Below the pieces are notes generated by a model. It did not search any database. It was not told the origin of the DNA and worked only from the letters and a program-made list of their open reading frames with translations. A program made the translations under genes and the position numbers. This document shows, piece by piece, positions 28,039-36,854 of a stretch of DNA of 64,000 bases. The DNA lies in NCBI RefSeq assembly GCF_018141185.1, contig NZ_CP058560.1:1488001-1552000 (forward strand), read 5' to 3'. Origin of the DNA: Methanobacterium alkalithermotolerans. Lineage in GTDB: Archaea > Methanobacteriota > Methanobacteria > Methanobacteriales > Methanobacteriaceae. Numbering within the stretch: the stretch's first letter is position 1; each line of letters starts with the position of its first letter.

Positions 28039-28227
28039 ATGCCGGTTATTCATATTGATAGTAATAAATTATCTCGAAAACAAAAAAGAGAACTTGTAAA
28101 AGTTATAACTAAGGTTTCAAGTGAAATAATGAAACTTCCTGAGAATGCCATAACCATTATTATCCGGGAAGTAGAAGCAGAAGATGTTGGCTTGGGGGGC
28201 CAGCTGCTTTGTGACAGAGATCTTTAA
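28039..28227 (+). CDS. 4-oxalocrotonate tautomerase family protein
   Basis: The 62-residue protein starts MPVIHIDSNKLSRKQKREL, so removal of Met exposes the catalytic N-terminal proline. ITIIIREVEAEDVGLGG matches the family beta strand and tail, though the basic residues at positions used by 4-OT (Arg11) are not exact. Small tautomerases isomerise 2-oxo acids; archaeal substrates are unknown. ATG at 28039 is preferred over one at 28024 because it follows GGGTGAT and gives the required Pro-1. It converges with the sensor kinase. Confidence 0.85.
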   Translation: MPVIHIDSNKLSRKQKRELVKVITKVSSEIMKLPENAITIIIREVEAEDVGLGGQLLCDRDL

Positions 28228-28249
28228 GTATCTCACTAATTTTTTAGAA

Positions 28250-30562
28250 TCAAACCCTTTTTTGATAAACCAATTCTTTAAAAATAATTTTAAATTCAGT
28301 TCCACTATTTTGATCCATGTAAATTTTACCATTAATCTGATTTACCAGGTTAATAACCAGACGCATACCCAGGGTCTTTGTATTTCTAAAATATATATCT
28401 TCAGGAAAACCTATTCCATTATCACGGATTATGAGAACATAATCTTCTTTTTCTTGGTACAATTCAATTGTTATTAAACCCTTTCTTTTAGAGGGGAAGG
28501 CATGTTTTAAGGAGTTGGTCACCAGTTCATTGATTATTATTCCGCAGGGAATACCGGTTTCGATATTTAAATTTAGTTTTTCCAGAATAAAATTTAATTT
28601 TATACTTTCTGGATTAGAGATATAAGTATAAAATAAATAATAAACCAGATCTCTTATATATTCTGCAAAATCAATTCTAGCCAGGTCTTTGGAACGATAA
28701 AGTTTTTCATGGATTAGTGCCAGTGACTTAACCCGATTTTGACTTTCAATAAATAATTCACGGTCTTTATCATCTTTTAAGTGGGGATTTTGAAGATTTA
28801 ATAAGCTAATTATAATTTGCATATTATTTTTTACCCGATGATGTATCTCACTAAGCAGCAATTCTTTTTCTTCTAAAGCAGATATCATTTTTTCTTCATA
28901 TTCTTTCTGATAACTGATGTCAGTTACCATAGCAAAGGAACCATTAAAATTATTTTCATCATCAAGTAACGCAGTAGCTGAAACAATACTCCATAAAGTA
29001 CTACCATCTTTTTTTCGGAACTTTCTTTGATACCTATCAGAGAAACCCTTTAATCTATTTTCCATTAAACTATCATGGTCTTCCAGTTCATCTTTAAACA
29101 TAAAACTGGTCACGTTCCTGCCTATCATTTCTTCCGCCTTGTAACCTAACATATCTGCCATTTGTGGATTAACAAAGGTAGTCACGAAATTTTTATCCAT
29201 GGACCATATTCCTTCATGGGCGGTTTCTACGAAATTCCGGTACTTTTTTTCACTTTCTTCCAGGGCCATTTGAGTTTTTCTGGATTCAGTTATGTCTTTG
29301 AAAAAAACCGCGGCTTTATTCTTGCCAGTATGAACCACATTAATATCAAATATCCCTATAATGTCTCTTTCTTCATATTCAAAACGTTCTTCCTGGTATT
29401 CTCCACCTTCAAGAGCTATGTTATAATATATTTCTGGCAACCGGGTACCAGTTAATCCCGGGAAAGCATCTTGTATAGGAAGATGGAGGAGGGGTTGGTG
29501 GTCAATTTTTAATATTTGGTCTGCAGCATTATTATATCCGATAAATATTAAATCCTCATTTATTATTTCGTAACTATGAGCACCAAAGGGAGCAGAATCT
29601 ATTATTTTTTTAAGCCTTTTTTCATTATTTTTTAATTCATTAAAAAAATCATATCTCTCTTTTTTAATCTTCTGAGACTCTAAATAGAATGAAATGTCTC
29701 CTGCCAGTTCATTTAATAGTTCTAATTCTTCGGAATCAAATGCATCAACTTCATCTGAATAAATATTCAATGATCCTATTACAGCATCATCAACAAAAAG
29801 AGGCAGGGCTGCTGAGGAGTTATATCCTCTTTTAACTGCTCTTTCTCTCCAGGGTATAAAATCAGGGTCTTCAGGTATGTTACGGGATAAAAATATTTTT
29901 GAATTTCTTATAGATTTTCCAATAGGGCTTTGTCCATATTTATTGTCCCCCCAGCTAACCTTTAAAGAATCAAGGTATCCTTCATTAAAACCGTACTGGG
30001 CTATGGGTTTTACGGATTTAAATTCATCATAATTAGCCATACCTACCCAGGCCAGCTTATAGCCTCCTTCATCAACGATTAAATGGCATAATTTATTTAG
30101 AAGAATATCCTGATTACTGATACGTACAATGGCCTGATTACAATCACTTATCATCCGCAATGCCCGGTTAACCTTCTTCAATTTCTTGTCCAGCTGGTGT
30201 TTGTAAATTGCAGATTCTAATGCAAAGCGCAATTCCTGATCATCCAGTGGTTTTATGAGGTAACCATAAGGTTCGGTGTACTTTGCTTTTTCCATTACTT
30301 TGTCTTCAGAATGAGCAGTTAAATAAATAATGGGAATATCAAACTGGTTTTTTATCTGTTTTGAAGTTTCTATACCATCCATATCTCCTCTTAAAACAAT
30401 ATCCATTAAAATAATGTCTGGATGTAATTCTCGGGTTAATTTCAGGGCTTCTTTTCCACTATGGGCTATGCCCGTAATCTGGTATCCCCAGTATTCTAGC
30501 TTTTTTTTAATATCAATTGCTGTAATAGCTTCATCCTCTACAATCAGGACGTGGTGGGCCAT
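28250..30562 (-). CDS. Receiver-GAF-PAS-PAS-histidine kinase
   Basis: The 770-residue soluble protein has an N-terminal response-regulator receiver (1-115, phospho-acceptor D54 in DIILMDIVL), then a GAF domain (about 130-310), two PAS domains (about 320-425 and 435-555), and a HisKA_2-type kinase with EIHHRVKNNMQIIISLLNL (His near residue 573), ATP-binding ELVTNSLKHAF, and DNGIGFPED. No membrane segment is present, so it senses a cytoplasmic signal. It has no adjacent output gene. Start ATG at 30562 has no obvious ribosome binding site. Confidence 0.92.
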   Translation of the reverse strand: MAHHVLIVEDEAITAIDIKKKLEYWGYQITGIAHSGKEALKLTRELHPDIILMDIVLRGDMDGIETSKQIKNQFDIPIIYLTAHSEDKVMEKAKYTEPYGYLIKPLDDQELRFALESAIYKHQLDKKLKKVNRALRMISDCNQAIVRISNQDILLNKLCHLIVDEGGYKLAWVGMANYDEFKSVKPIAQYGFNEGYLDSLKVSWGDNKYGQSPIGKSIRNSKIFLSRNIPEDPDFIPWRERAVKRGYNSSAALPLFVDDAVIGSLNIYSDEVDAFDSEELELLNELAGDISFYLESQKIKKERYDFFNELKNNEKRLKKIIDSAPFGAHSYEIINEDLIFIGYNNAADQILKIDHQPLLHLPIQDAFPGLTGTRLPEIYYNIALEGGEYQEERFEYEERDIIGIFDINVVHTGKNKAAVFFKDITESRKTQMALEESEKKYRNFVETAHEGIWSMDKNFVTTFVNPQMADMLGYKAEEMIGRNVTSFMFKDELEDHDSLMENRLKGFSDRYQRKFRKKDGSTLWSIVSATALLDDENNFNGSFAMVTDISYQKEYEEKMISALEEKELLLSEIHHRVKNNMQIIISLLNLQNPHLKDDKDRELFIESQNRVKSLALIHEKLYRSKDLARIDFAEYIRDLVYYLFYTYISNPESIKLNFILEKLNLNIETGIPCGIIINELVTNSLKHAFPSKRKGLITIELYQEKEDYVLIIRDNGIGFPEDIYFRNTKTLGMRLVINLVNQINGKIYMDQNSGTEFKIIFKELVYQKRV

Positions 30563-30730
30563 AGAAATTCAGATATATAGATATTTATAAAATTCTTAAG
30601 AAAACTACATTTCTTAATATGTATTTTTTTTAATGAGTCCTAACATAATATTTTTTCTATTTAAAAAAATATTAGAGTAGTAAAATTATAATTTAAATAT
30701 CTTTTAAGACCTTAATTCAATGTGATTTCA

Positions 30731-31432
30731 ATGCAATCTTCTGAAAATTCCCTGGAAAAAATTAAAAAACATTTTGATGACGAAGCTGAGGAATATGATA
30801 AGCTCATATTAACTCTAATTCCCCATTACCATGAAATGATTGATGCTTTAATATTATCCATTCCCTTTGCCCCTGAATATGATATTAAAGTTCTGGATCT
30901 GGGATGCGGTACGGGAAATATTTCTAAAAAGGTGAAAGAAAGATTTCCCCAGGCCCATATAACCTGTGTTGATATGGCAGAAAAAATGATTCACATGGCT
31001 AAAAATAAACTTTCAAAATATTCTGATATTTCGTATGTATTATCTGACTTCCAGAACTTAAAAATTGAAGAGGAATACCAAGTTATTATTTCTTCACTGG
31101 CCCTGCATCACCTGGAAAATAACCAGGCTAAAATTGATTTTTATAAGGTTATATATCAATCTCTGGTAAGAGGAGGAGCTTTTTATAATGCCGATGTGGT
31201 TTTAGGATCTACAGATTATTTGCAGAATCTTTATCTGGAAAAATGGAAAGAATTCATGGCTAAAAATTATTCTGAAGAAGAAATCGAAAATAAATGGTTA
31301 CCTGTGTATCGTCAGGAAGATAAACCGGTGGAAATGAGGTGCCATATAGAATGGCTTAAAGAATGTGGATTTAAAAAGGTAGATGTGCTATGGAAATATT
31401 ATAATTATGGGGTCTTCGGTGGATTAAAATAA
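30731..31432 (+). CDS. Class I SAM-dependent methyltransferase
   Basis: The product is about 233 residues and has DLGCGTGNISKKVK (motif I), HITCVDMAEKMI (motif II with an acidic residue that binds SAM ribose) and ISSLALHHLENNQA (motif IV). It belongs to the broad Methyltransf_25/Tam group; the substrate is unknown. ATG at 30731 follows GTGAT and is preferred over GTG at 30722. It is divergent from the sensor kinase across a 168-base spacer with a palindrome TTCTTAAGAA near 30593, so the two may share control. Confidence 0.83.
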   Translation: MQSSENSLEKIKKHFDDEAEEYDKLILTLIPHYHEMIDALILSIPFAPEYDIKVLDLGCGTGNISKKVKERFPQAHITCVDMAEKMIHMAKNKLSKYSDISYVLSDFQNLKIEEEYQVIISSLALHHLENNQAKIDFYKVIYQSLVRGGAFYNADVVLGSTDYLQNLYLEKWKEFMAKNYSEEEIENKWLPVYRQEDKPVEMRCHIEWLKECGFKKVDVLWKYYNYGVFGGLK

Positions 31433-31526
31433 GGTAAGAAAAGAATTTTTAAGAGAATGTAAATTTCCTGCCCTCTCTAAAATTTTATGATTAATTAAGG
31501 AATTTAGAAAAAATAATTAAAAATAG

Positions 31527-32768
31527 CTAAATTAATTGATCAACCATCCAGTCTGGTCTGAATTCAATTAAATCATCATAAGATTGACCGGTACCTAAAA
31601 ATAAAATTGGCTTTTGTATCACATAACCAATAGACAGTGCCGCACCACCTTTAGCATCGGCTTCGGCTTTGGTTAGAATTATACCATCCAGATTTACGGT
31701 ATCATTGAACTTCATGGCCTGTGCTACTGCATCATTACCGGTAAGGGAATCTCCCACAAATATTATTAAATCTGGTCGGGACACCCTTTTTATTTTAGCC
31801 ATTTCATCCATCAGATTAATATTAGTTTGCATTCTCCCTGCAGTATCAATCAGCACTAAATCTTTTTTCTGGGCTTTAGCATGTGAAACTGCATCGAAAG
31901 CTACTGCTGCTGGATCAGCACCTTTCTTGTGCTTAATTATTTTAATCCCAATGGTTTCAGCGTGATGGGTAATTTGTTCTATGGCCCCTGCACGGAATGT
32001 ATCCGAAGCAGCAATTACCGGAGTGTATCCTTTCTTAATAAAATAAGTAGATACCTTGGCAATGGTAGTGGTTTTGCCGGTACCATTAATTCCCACAAAC
32101 ATAATGATTAATGGTTCCCCCTGAGCTTTCTTTTTATTAATAAGATGCTCAATGTTTATACTTTCCACATCTAAAATAGTAGAAATAGCATTTTTCAGGG
32201 CCTGGCGGGTATAATCTTCAACATCACTACTTCTTTTTATTTTTTTACCCACTAAATCATTTTTAACAGAGCTAATTATTGTTTCTGCAACTTCTAAAGC
32301 TACATCACTCTCTAATAAAGACATTTCAAGTTCCCACAAAATGTCTTCCACATCTTTTTCAGATAAGGTCTTTTCTCGAATAAAGGAAAAAATGCTGGAT
32401 TTATCGCCATCCAACTCTTCTTCTTCAATAGATTTATCCTGAGTGGTGGGTTTTACAGATTCAACTTCTTTTTCATCTTTCTGAATAGATTCTTTTGATT
32501 TAAAACGTGAAAAGAAAGATTTAGATTCGGATTTTACTTCTTTTTCCTTTTCTGAAGGTGGGAGTTTAGATTTTTCTTCTGCTTCAACTTCTTTCAAGTC
32601 ATCTTCTACAGAAGAAATTTTTTCAATCTTATTTTCCCTACTTAAAGTTGCCGATTGTTCTGAAGGTTTATCTTCATTTTTTAAGCCTTCTGATTCTGCT
32701 TCCCTGGAAACTTTATCAGTAAGCTTACCTACCGTGCTATTGAACTTTTTTTTAAGAGCATTGAACAA
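31527..32768 (-). CDS. ftsY: Signal recognition particle receptor FtsY
   Basis: The 413-residue protein has a variable acidic and basic linker at residues 1-125, then the four-helix N domain and the G domain with [15 protein letters not shown] (G1), [24 protein letters not shown] (G3) and [14 protein letters not shown] (G4). It receives ribosome-SRP complexes at the membrane and hydrolyses GTP. It starts at TTG 32768 immediately after the prefoldin-alpha stop codon, so it is coupled in the operon. The long linker probably mediates membrane association. Confidence 0.96.
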   Translation of the reverse strand: MFNALKKKFNSTVGKLTDKVSREAESEGLKNEDKPSEQSATLSRENKIEKISSVEDDLKEVEAEEKSKLPPSEKEKEVKSESKSFFSRFKSKESIQKDEKEVESVKPTTQDKSIEEEELDGDKSSIFSFIREKTLSEKDVEDILWELEMSLLESDVALEVAETIISSVKNDLVGKKIKRSSDVEDYTRQALKNAISTILDVESINIEHLINKKKAQGEPLIIMFVGINGTGKTTTIAKVSTYFIKKGYTPVIAASDTFRAGAIEQITHHAETIGIKIIKHKKGADPAAVAFDAVSHAKAQKKDLVLIDTAGRMQTNINLMDEMAKIKRVSRPDLIIFVGDSLTGNDAVAQAMKFNDTVNLDGIILTKAEADAKGGAALSIGYVIQKPILFLGTGQSYDDLIEFRPDWMVDQLI

Positions 32769-33194
32769 TTACTGTTCACTTCCCCTTACTTTTTGCATAA
32801 GTTCCTCAGCTTGAGGAGATAATGTAGCAATAACTTCAGAAATCTTTTGCAGGTTTTCCACCATTTGATTCATAGCTTTGCTTAAGTCCTCTTTTTGGGT
32901 GGTAATGGTTTGTGAAGCGTCTTCAAATTTCTTTTTTATAGCTACACCTGCACCCACACTCATAACTATCTCATCAGTGTTTTTTAATTCTGCACTAACA
33001 AAAGAACCAGCACCGACCGGGACCAGAGCTTCCAATTCTTCCCCATCTTTAATACTTTTTAAAGTATTCTCTAAAATTTCTAGCTCATTAAGAGATGCTT
33101 TAACTGATTCAATCTGCTGCTGCAAAAATTCAGCCTGACTCTGGTACATATTTAGTTCATTTGCAATTTCCTCTAAACGCTGCTGGTCTTCCAT
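32769..33194 (-). CDS. pfdA: Prefoldin subunit alpha (GimC alpha)
   Basis: The 141-residue protein is a predicted antiparallel coiled coil with a central beta hairpin: LNMYQSQAEFLQQQIESVK, then the ALVPVGAGSFVSAEL and VMSVGAGVAIKK hairpin strands, and a second helix. Two alpha subunits assemble with four beta subunits into the archaeal prefoldin chaperone, which delivers unfolded proteins to the thermosome. Start ATG follows GGGTGAT. Its neighbours are L18Ae upstream and ftsY downstream on the same strand. Confidence 0.95.
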   Translation of the reverse strand: MEDQQRLEEIANELNMYQSQAEFLQQQIESVKASLNELEILENTLKSIKDGEELEALVPVGAGSFVSAELKNTDEIVMSVGAGVAIKKKFEDASQTITTQKEDLSKAMNQMVENLQKISEVIATLSPQAEELMQKVRGSEQ

Positions 33195-33198
33195 AAAA

Positions 33199-33429
33199 TC
33201 ACCCGTTGGACATAGCTTTAATCATAGGATCCTGCGCTTCTTCTAGAGAAATTTCTTCTATTTCTTCGATTTGGATTTGTTCTCTGCTAATATGGTGCTT
33301 ACTTCCAAATTCAGAATAAATCTTTTCGTAAATGTCTTCTTCTTTTATGGCTTTAAGTTCCTTGGTGAAATGTTTTAATTTTTCTCCCATCAAAAACTTG
33401 CCTTGAATCTTAAATATCTTTGTTTTCAT
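33199..33429 (-). CDS. rpl18ae: 50S ribosomal protein L18Ae (LX)
   Basis: The 76-residue protein begins MKTKIFKIQGKF and has the LX/eL20 pattern (KEEDIYEKIYSEFGSKHHISR, then IEEISLEEAQDP). It binds the large subunit. The ATG overlaps the stop of eif6 in the sequence ATGA, which fixes the start and indicates translational coupling. The product fits the short archaeal length. The gene is followed by pfdA after four bases. Confidence 0.93.
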   Translation of the reverse strand: MKTKIFKIQGKFLMGEKLKHFTKELKAIKEEDIYEKIYSEFGSKHHISREQIQIEEIEEISLEEAQDPMIKAMSNG

Positions 33430-34100
33430 AAATATCCCTCAAGAAAGCCAAATGCTTCTTCAATTCTTGCCATTTCAGGACCAGTAGTATTTTCACTTAC
33501 TATTACTCCATTTGAGTTGGCAATAGAACACGCCCCTACCAAACTCACTCCCTTATTAACGGTTCCCACATCAGCAGGAACTTTTAGAACTTCTTCTACT
33601 AATTTTAAATCTTCAGGAGATGTATGGGGATGTAATAATGCGCCTTTATTAGTTGCTGTAGCCACAGATCCTACAATGTCGAATCCTGCTATTGTGGCTC
33701 TTTGAGCATCAACCTCTAGAAACGTATTAATCAATTCTAATGATTTATCAGATAGAAGAGGACTAACCAGGGCACCGTTATCATTTACTATCATAATATT
33801 TCCTAAGGCGGTGTACTTATCTGGAATTTTTTCCACTTCAATCCCTGCATTTCTCAGTGCCATTATTTCTCTATCCATGGTATATGGAGAAACCAGGAAA
33901 CCCTGAGAATTGCCTGCAGTGAGTGCGCCTGCAAGGCTGCTTCCACCAATGGAAGTTTGAAGAACTTCTATTTCCAATGCTTCTTTTATGGTATTGAGCA
34001 CTACATCGGAAATATGCAGGGGTACCAGAGCAACTTCATCAGTCACTGATAAATAAACTCCTAGATTGGGGTTTCCATTGAGATTGATTCTCTTAATCAT
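33426..34100 (-). CDS. eif6: Translation initiation factor 6 (aIF6)
   Basis: The 224-residue protein shows the internal pentein-like repeats of eIF6: GNPNLGVYLSVTDEVALVP at the N-terminus, five-fold repeats including DVVLNTIKEALEIEV, and LLSDKSLELINTFLEVDA. It binds the large ribosomal subunit and prevents premature subunit joining. Start ATG at 34100 follows GGTGA. It is followed by L18Ae with a four-base overlap and preceded by L31e. Confidence 0.96.
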   Translation of the reverse strand: MIKRINLNGNPNLGVYLSVTDEVALVPLHISDVVLNTIKEALEIEVLQTSIGGSSLAGALTAGNSQGFLVSPYTMDREIMALRNAGIEVEKIPDKYTALGNIMIVNDNGALVSPLLSDKSLELINTFLEVDAQRATIAGFDIVGSVATATNKGALLHPHTSPEDLKLVEEVLKVPADVGTVNKGVSLVGACSIANSNGVIVSENTTGPEMARIEEAFGFLEGYL

Positions 34101-34116
34101 GCTTCACCGATTTAAG

Positions 34117-34362
34117 TTATTCAACCAGGGTCACTTCAACAATGCCGTCTTCTTCTTTAGTTGCTTTAACTTTAATTTTTGGGGGAACTTTTTGAATTCC
34201 TCTTTCCCATATTTTTTCATTTACAGAAGCATCTATTTTTACTTCTTCAGCTTTCATATGCTTCTGTATGAATTCTTTAACTAAACGTACTGCTTTAGGA
34301 CTTCTAATGGTCCGGGGAACGTTTTTAACTTTTCTAAGCGGTATAATGTAAACTCTTTCCAT
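34117..34362 (-). CDS. rpl31e: 50S ribosomal protein L31e
   Basis: The 81-residue protein begins [21 protein letters not shown] and follows the L31e pattern with [14 protein letters not shown] and [13 protein letters not shown]. It binds 23S rRNA near the peptide exit. Start ATG at 34362 follows GAGGT. It lies between L39e upstream and eif6 downstream in the same operon. Confidence 0.95.
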   Translation of the reverse strand: MERVYIIPLRKVKNVPRTIRSPKAVRLVKEFIQKHMKAEEVKIDASVNEKIWERGIQKVPPKIKVKATKEEDGIVEVTLVE

Positions 34363-34373
34363 ATGAACCTCTC

Positions 34374-34529
34374 CTATACCTTTAAACTATTCCTTCTCCA
34401 GTGCCTCATTTTAGGATGAGTTCGCACTTTACGGTTAGTCTTAAGCATGGTCCACATAGGAACCTTTCTATTTTGTTTATTTGCTTTAGCAAGTCTTAAT
34501 TTTTTAGCTAATGGTTTATTTCTACTCAT
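34374..34529 (-). CDS. rpl39e: 50S ribosomal protein L39e
   Basis: The 51-residue protein, [19 protein letters not shown] at its start and [14 protein letters not shown] at its end, is very basic and carries the L39e core with [13 protein letters not shown]39e lines the peptide exit tunnel in archaea and eukaryotes. Start ATG at 34529 follows GGTGGA by eight bases and stop TAG lies at 34374-34376, eleven bases before the L31e start. It was found by reading the DNA and has the expected archaeal size. Confidence 0.96.
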   Translation of the reverse strand: MSRNKPLAKKLRLAKANKQNRKVPMWTMLKTNRKVRTHPKMRHWRRNSLKV

Positions 34530-34597
34530 TTTTTTTCCACCAGTAAATTTTAATCAACATTTAAATTTTAAAGGACAAATCAGCATGACCTGAAGAT

Positions 34598-35188
34598 TTA
34601 CTTTTTCCATCCCATAACTCTGGTTTGATAGTGGAGGGGAAATATACTATGGGAAGTTCCTTTACCATGGATCTGATCCAGTAGACACCGTACTTCTATT
34701 TCATAGTCTGAATTATTTTCCAGGCTGCTTTTTTCTTTTTTAAATTCAAAAAGATTAGATGAAAGTCTATCAATGGTTCGATATCCAAAACCCTTCAAAT
34801 TGATATACTCCACCTGTTTCCTATCTTCGAAGCTTCTTATTTCACTTGATTGAATTTTAGGGATTTTATCGTCTCGACGGGTACCATCTCCAATGATAAC
34901 ATACTCTTCAGCTAGCAACTCTAAAGCAGCTTTATGTATCAGATTTATGCCATTATTAGGAAACCCATCTTCTTTTATAATTTTAACTGCTTTTTCAAGT
35001 GTTTTATATTCTGCGTCCATAACTCTATGTTTAAAACCCAAAAGAGAAGCCGATTCAAATGCTGGTTTCCAGGAGGGATAGATTCCAAAGTTTAAAGTCA
35101 CCAGTTCCACTTTTAAACCCATTCGATTAAGAATTACGGCCATTAAGGAACTGTCCTTACCTCCACTGTATAATATACCTGCTTTCAT
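34598..35188 (-). CDS. PP-loop N-type ATP pyrophosphatase of unknown function
   Basis: The 196-residue protein has the PP-loop LYSGGKDSSLMAVIL at residues 6-20, so it activates a substrate by adenylation as in tRNA thiolation or amidotransferase-type enzymes. A second conserved block is GDGTRRDDKIP, with IEVRCLLDQIHGKG near the C-terminus. No cysteine motifs for sulfur transfer are obvious. Its position between L39e and PDCD5 inside the ribosomal operon suggests an RNA or translation-factor modification, but this is inference; similar archaeal members (DUF7411-like) are uncharacterised. Confidence 0.85.
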   Translation of the reverse strand: MKAGILYSGGKDSSLMAVILNRMGLKVELVTLNFGIYPSWKPAFESASLLGFKHRVMDAEYKTLEKAVKIIKEDGFPNNGINLIHKAALELLAEEYVIIGDGTRRDDKIPKIQSSEIRSFEDRKQVEYINLKGFGYRTIDRLSSNLFEFKKEKSSLENNSDYEIEVRCLLDQIHGKGTSHSIFPLHYQTRVMGWKK

Positions 35189-35197
35189 TTTAGTGAT

Positions 35198-35521
35198 TTA
35201 TCTTCGAGTTATATTGATCTCTCTTTTAGGTCCTGAAACCTTTTTTAATAACTCTTTCAATTGATTGTCATCGATTTTAGATTGAACCCTACCCATCTGG
35301 GCTAGCTGAATTAATTGAACTTCTATTTGATCTACAAATTCAGGTTTGGTTAATCTAAGATTGGCTAACCTGCTGCGAGCTTCAGGAGTAAGTATCTGCA
35401 TCAAAACCTGCTTTTTCTGCATTTCCATTTCTTGACGTGCTTGTTCCTGGCTTTCAGCATTCGCAGATTGCTGCTGCAATTCCTGCATTCTTTTACGACG
35501 TATTTCTTCTAAGTCGCTCAA
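35198..35521 (-). CDS. PDCD5-family DNA-binding protein
   Basis: The 107-residue protein begins with a charged helix (MSDLEEIRRKRMQELQQQ) and contains the family core LMQILTPEARSRLANLRLTKPEF and DNQLKELLKKVSGPKREINITRR. Archaeal PDCD5 homologues bind DNA; the eukaryotic protein is linked to chaperonin function. Start is TTG at 35521 with GGAGG about seven bases upstream. It lies between rps19e and the PP-loop gene. Confidence 0.94.
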   Translation of the reverse strand: MSDLEEIRRKRMQELQQQSANAESQEQARQEMEMQKKQVLMQILTPEARSRLANLRLTKPEFVDQIEVQLIQLAQMGRVQSKIDDNQLKELLKKVSGPKREINITRR

Positions 35522-35565
35522 TATTTAGCCTCCGGGTCAAATGATAAAAATGTTGATTTATCAGC

Positions 35566-36003
35566 TTAATATTTAGCCAGTTCAGGAACTTCTTTTTTTA
35601 CCAGGACTGATGTTTTATCCAAAAAAGACCTGCCTTTAGAAGTGACTACTCTACCGCCTTCCACTTTTTCAACGAATCCAGCATCTTCTAACTGGTGTAG
35701 AGCCCCTCGAATTATGGCTCCACTTCCCCTTCTAAACTTTTCAGGGCTGGAACCTAAATCTTTTTTACCACCATACTGGGTTCTCAGGCTGTTTACACCT
35801 ACGGGTCCATCTATATAAACTCTTCTAAGGATAGCAGCACTTCTAACATACCACCAGTCATTGTTTTCTGGCCGACGTTCTTTGTGCACACCTGTTTTTA
35901 CAAAGTTAGCCCATTCAGGGGGGTTAACTTTTTTTTCTTGGCTTAATTCTTTTGCAACTTGATTTATAAGTAAATCTGCAGGCACATCATAAACTGTACT
36001 CAT
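35566..36003 (-). CDS. rps19e: 30S ribosomal protein S19e
   Basis: The 145-residue protein begins [20 protein letters not shown] and has the S19e core [21 protein letters not shown] and [16 protein letters not shown], with [19 protein letters not shown] near the end. It assembles late in the small-subunit head in archaea and eukaryotes. Start ATG follows GGAGG. The next gene upstream is the YhbY protein, 15 bases before its start. Confidence 0.96.
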   Translation of the reverse strand: MSTVYDVPADLLINQVAKELSQEKKVNPPEWANFVKTGVHKERRPENNDWWYVRSAAILRRVYIDGPVGVNSLRTQYGGKKDLGSSPEKFRRGSGAIIRGALHQLEDAGFVEKVEGGRVVTSKGRSFLDKTSVLVKKEVPELAKY

Positions 36004-36017
36004 ATTTGGCCTCCTAA

Positions 36018-36311
36018 TTAACGTTTTTTCTTAAATATTACCGCAACGTTTCCTCTTAAATCTATGAGCTTGGAATTTGATTTTTCCACTATTTGGGTAA
36101 TATAATTTTCTTTTTCTGAAGATATGTTTTTAGCAAATTTCAGCTTTACCATTTCTTTGGCCTTAAGCTGTCTTTTGATTTCTTCTATAACATTATCATT
36201 TATCCCTGCCTTTCCAATATTAATGGTCAGGGCTGAAAGGGATCTATTCATTAACTCTTTTTTTGACAAGGTAAGACTCAATCTTATTTCTCCTTTTTTG
36301 CTTTTTCTCAT
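36018..36311 (-). CDS. YhbY/CRM-domain RNA-binding protein
   Basis: The 97-residue protein has the CRM core [20 protein letters not shown] and ends with an [16 protein letters not shown] strand, as in YhbY and the archaeal family that associates with pre-ribosomes. The long form (ATG 36311) overlaps rnp4 by 68 bases in another frame and has no clear ribosome binding site. A shorter form from ATG at 36251 would overlap by eight bases but removes residues that fit the domain's first helix. I keep the long form and mark the start as uncertain. Confidence 0.85.
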   Translation of the reverse strand: MRKSKKGEIRLSLTLSKKELMNRSLSALTINIGKAGINDNVIEEIKRQLKAKEMVKLKFAKNISSEKENYITQIVEKSNSKLIDLRGNVAVIFKKKR

Positions 36312-36615
36312 TTATATATGGCAATCGCATCAGTTTTCCACATTCTAAACATTTGAAATGTATTTCACCATTAGAAAGTCTTATTACACTATTTTGCCCT
36401 GGTTTAAGGAATTTATAACAACTTTTACAAAATCTACGCCGCCACTCCAGTGACATTTTAATATTATATTTCGTTGATATATTCCGGGCCAGTTTAACAT
36501 AACGATGCGATCTTTCTGGATGCTGGGAGAATTCTTTTTCTGCCAAATTAAAGAGGATGTCTATTCGTTCTTTACCTAATTCAATCATCCATTTTGGCCT
36601 TCTTCCTCTACTCAA
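36244..36615 (-). CDS. rnp4: Ribonuclease P protein component 4 (Rpp21)
   Basis: The protein is about 123 residues and has the zinc-ribbon Rpr2/Rpp21 motif FCKSC followed 23 residues later by FKCLECGKL, preceded by RYVKLARNISTKYNI. It is a protein subunit of the RNA-based RNase P that trims tRNA 5' leaders. I choose TTG at 36615 (MSRGRRPKW) because AGAGGT lies six bases upstream. An in-frame TTG at 36639 lies too close to the promoter: a TATA at 36645-36652 should start transcription downstream of it. First gene of the operon to ftsY. Confidence 0.92.
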   Translation of the reverse strand: MSRGRRPKWMIELGKERIDILFNLAEKEFSQHPERSHRYVKLARNISTKYNIKMSLEWRRRFCKSCYKFLKPGQNSVIRLSNGEIHFKCLECGKLMRLPYINEKKQKRRNKIESYLVKKRVNE

Positions 36616-36644
36616 GGTCGAACCTCTTTTATTAGACAATACAA

Positions 36645-36652
36645 TTTATATA
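36645..36652 (-). promoter_or_regulatory. TATA promoter of the rnp4-ftsY translation operon
   Basis: On the minus strand TATATAAA (within GATATATAAATTG) lies upstream of rnp4. Archaeal transcription starts about 25 bases beyond the box centre, near 36624, so the transcript would begin just before the TTG at 36615. A ten-gene cluster from rnp4 to ftsY follows with short gaps or overlaps. Confidence 0.6.
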
Positions 36653-36854
36653 TCAGAAAATTCATTCTGATCTTTCTAATTGACCAGAATTAACCTGATT
36701 AAAAAGATATTCATAAATTTAATCTAGGACTTAGGTACAAGAAGAATATTATAACTGGTTTGTATTTATCTATTTAAAAACCTTTTCCATAATTTAATAT
36801 TAAAAGGCAAAAACTAGATTCTTATCATAATTATATTTTAATATTATATAATAA

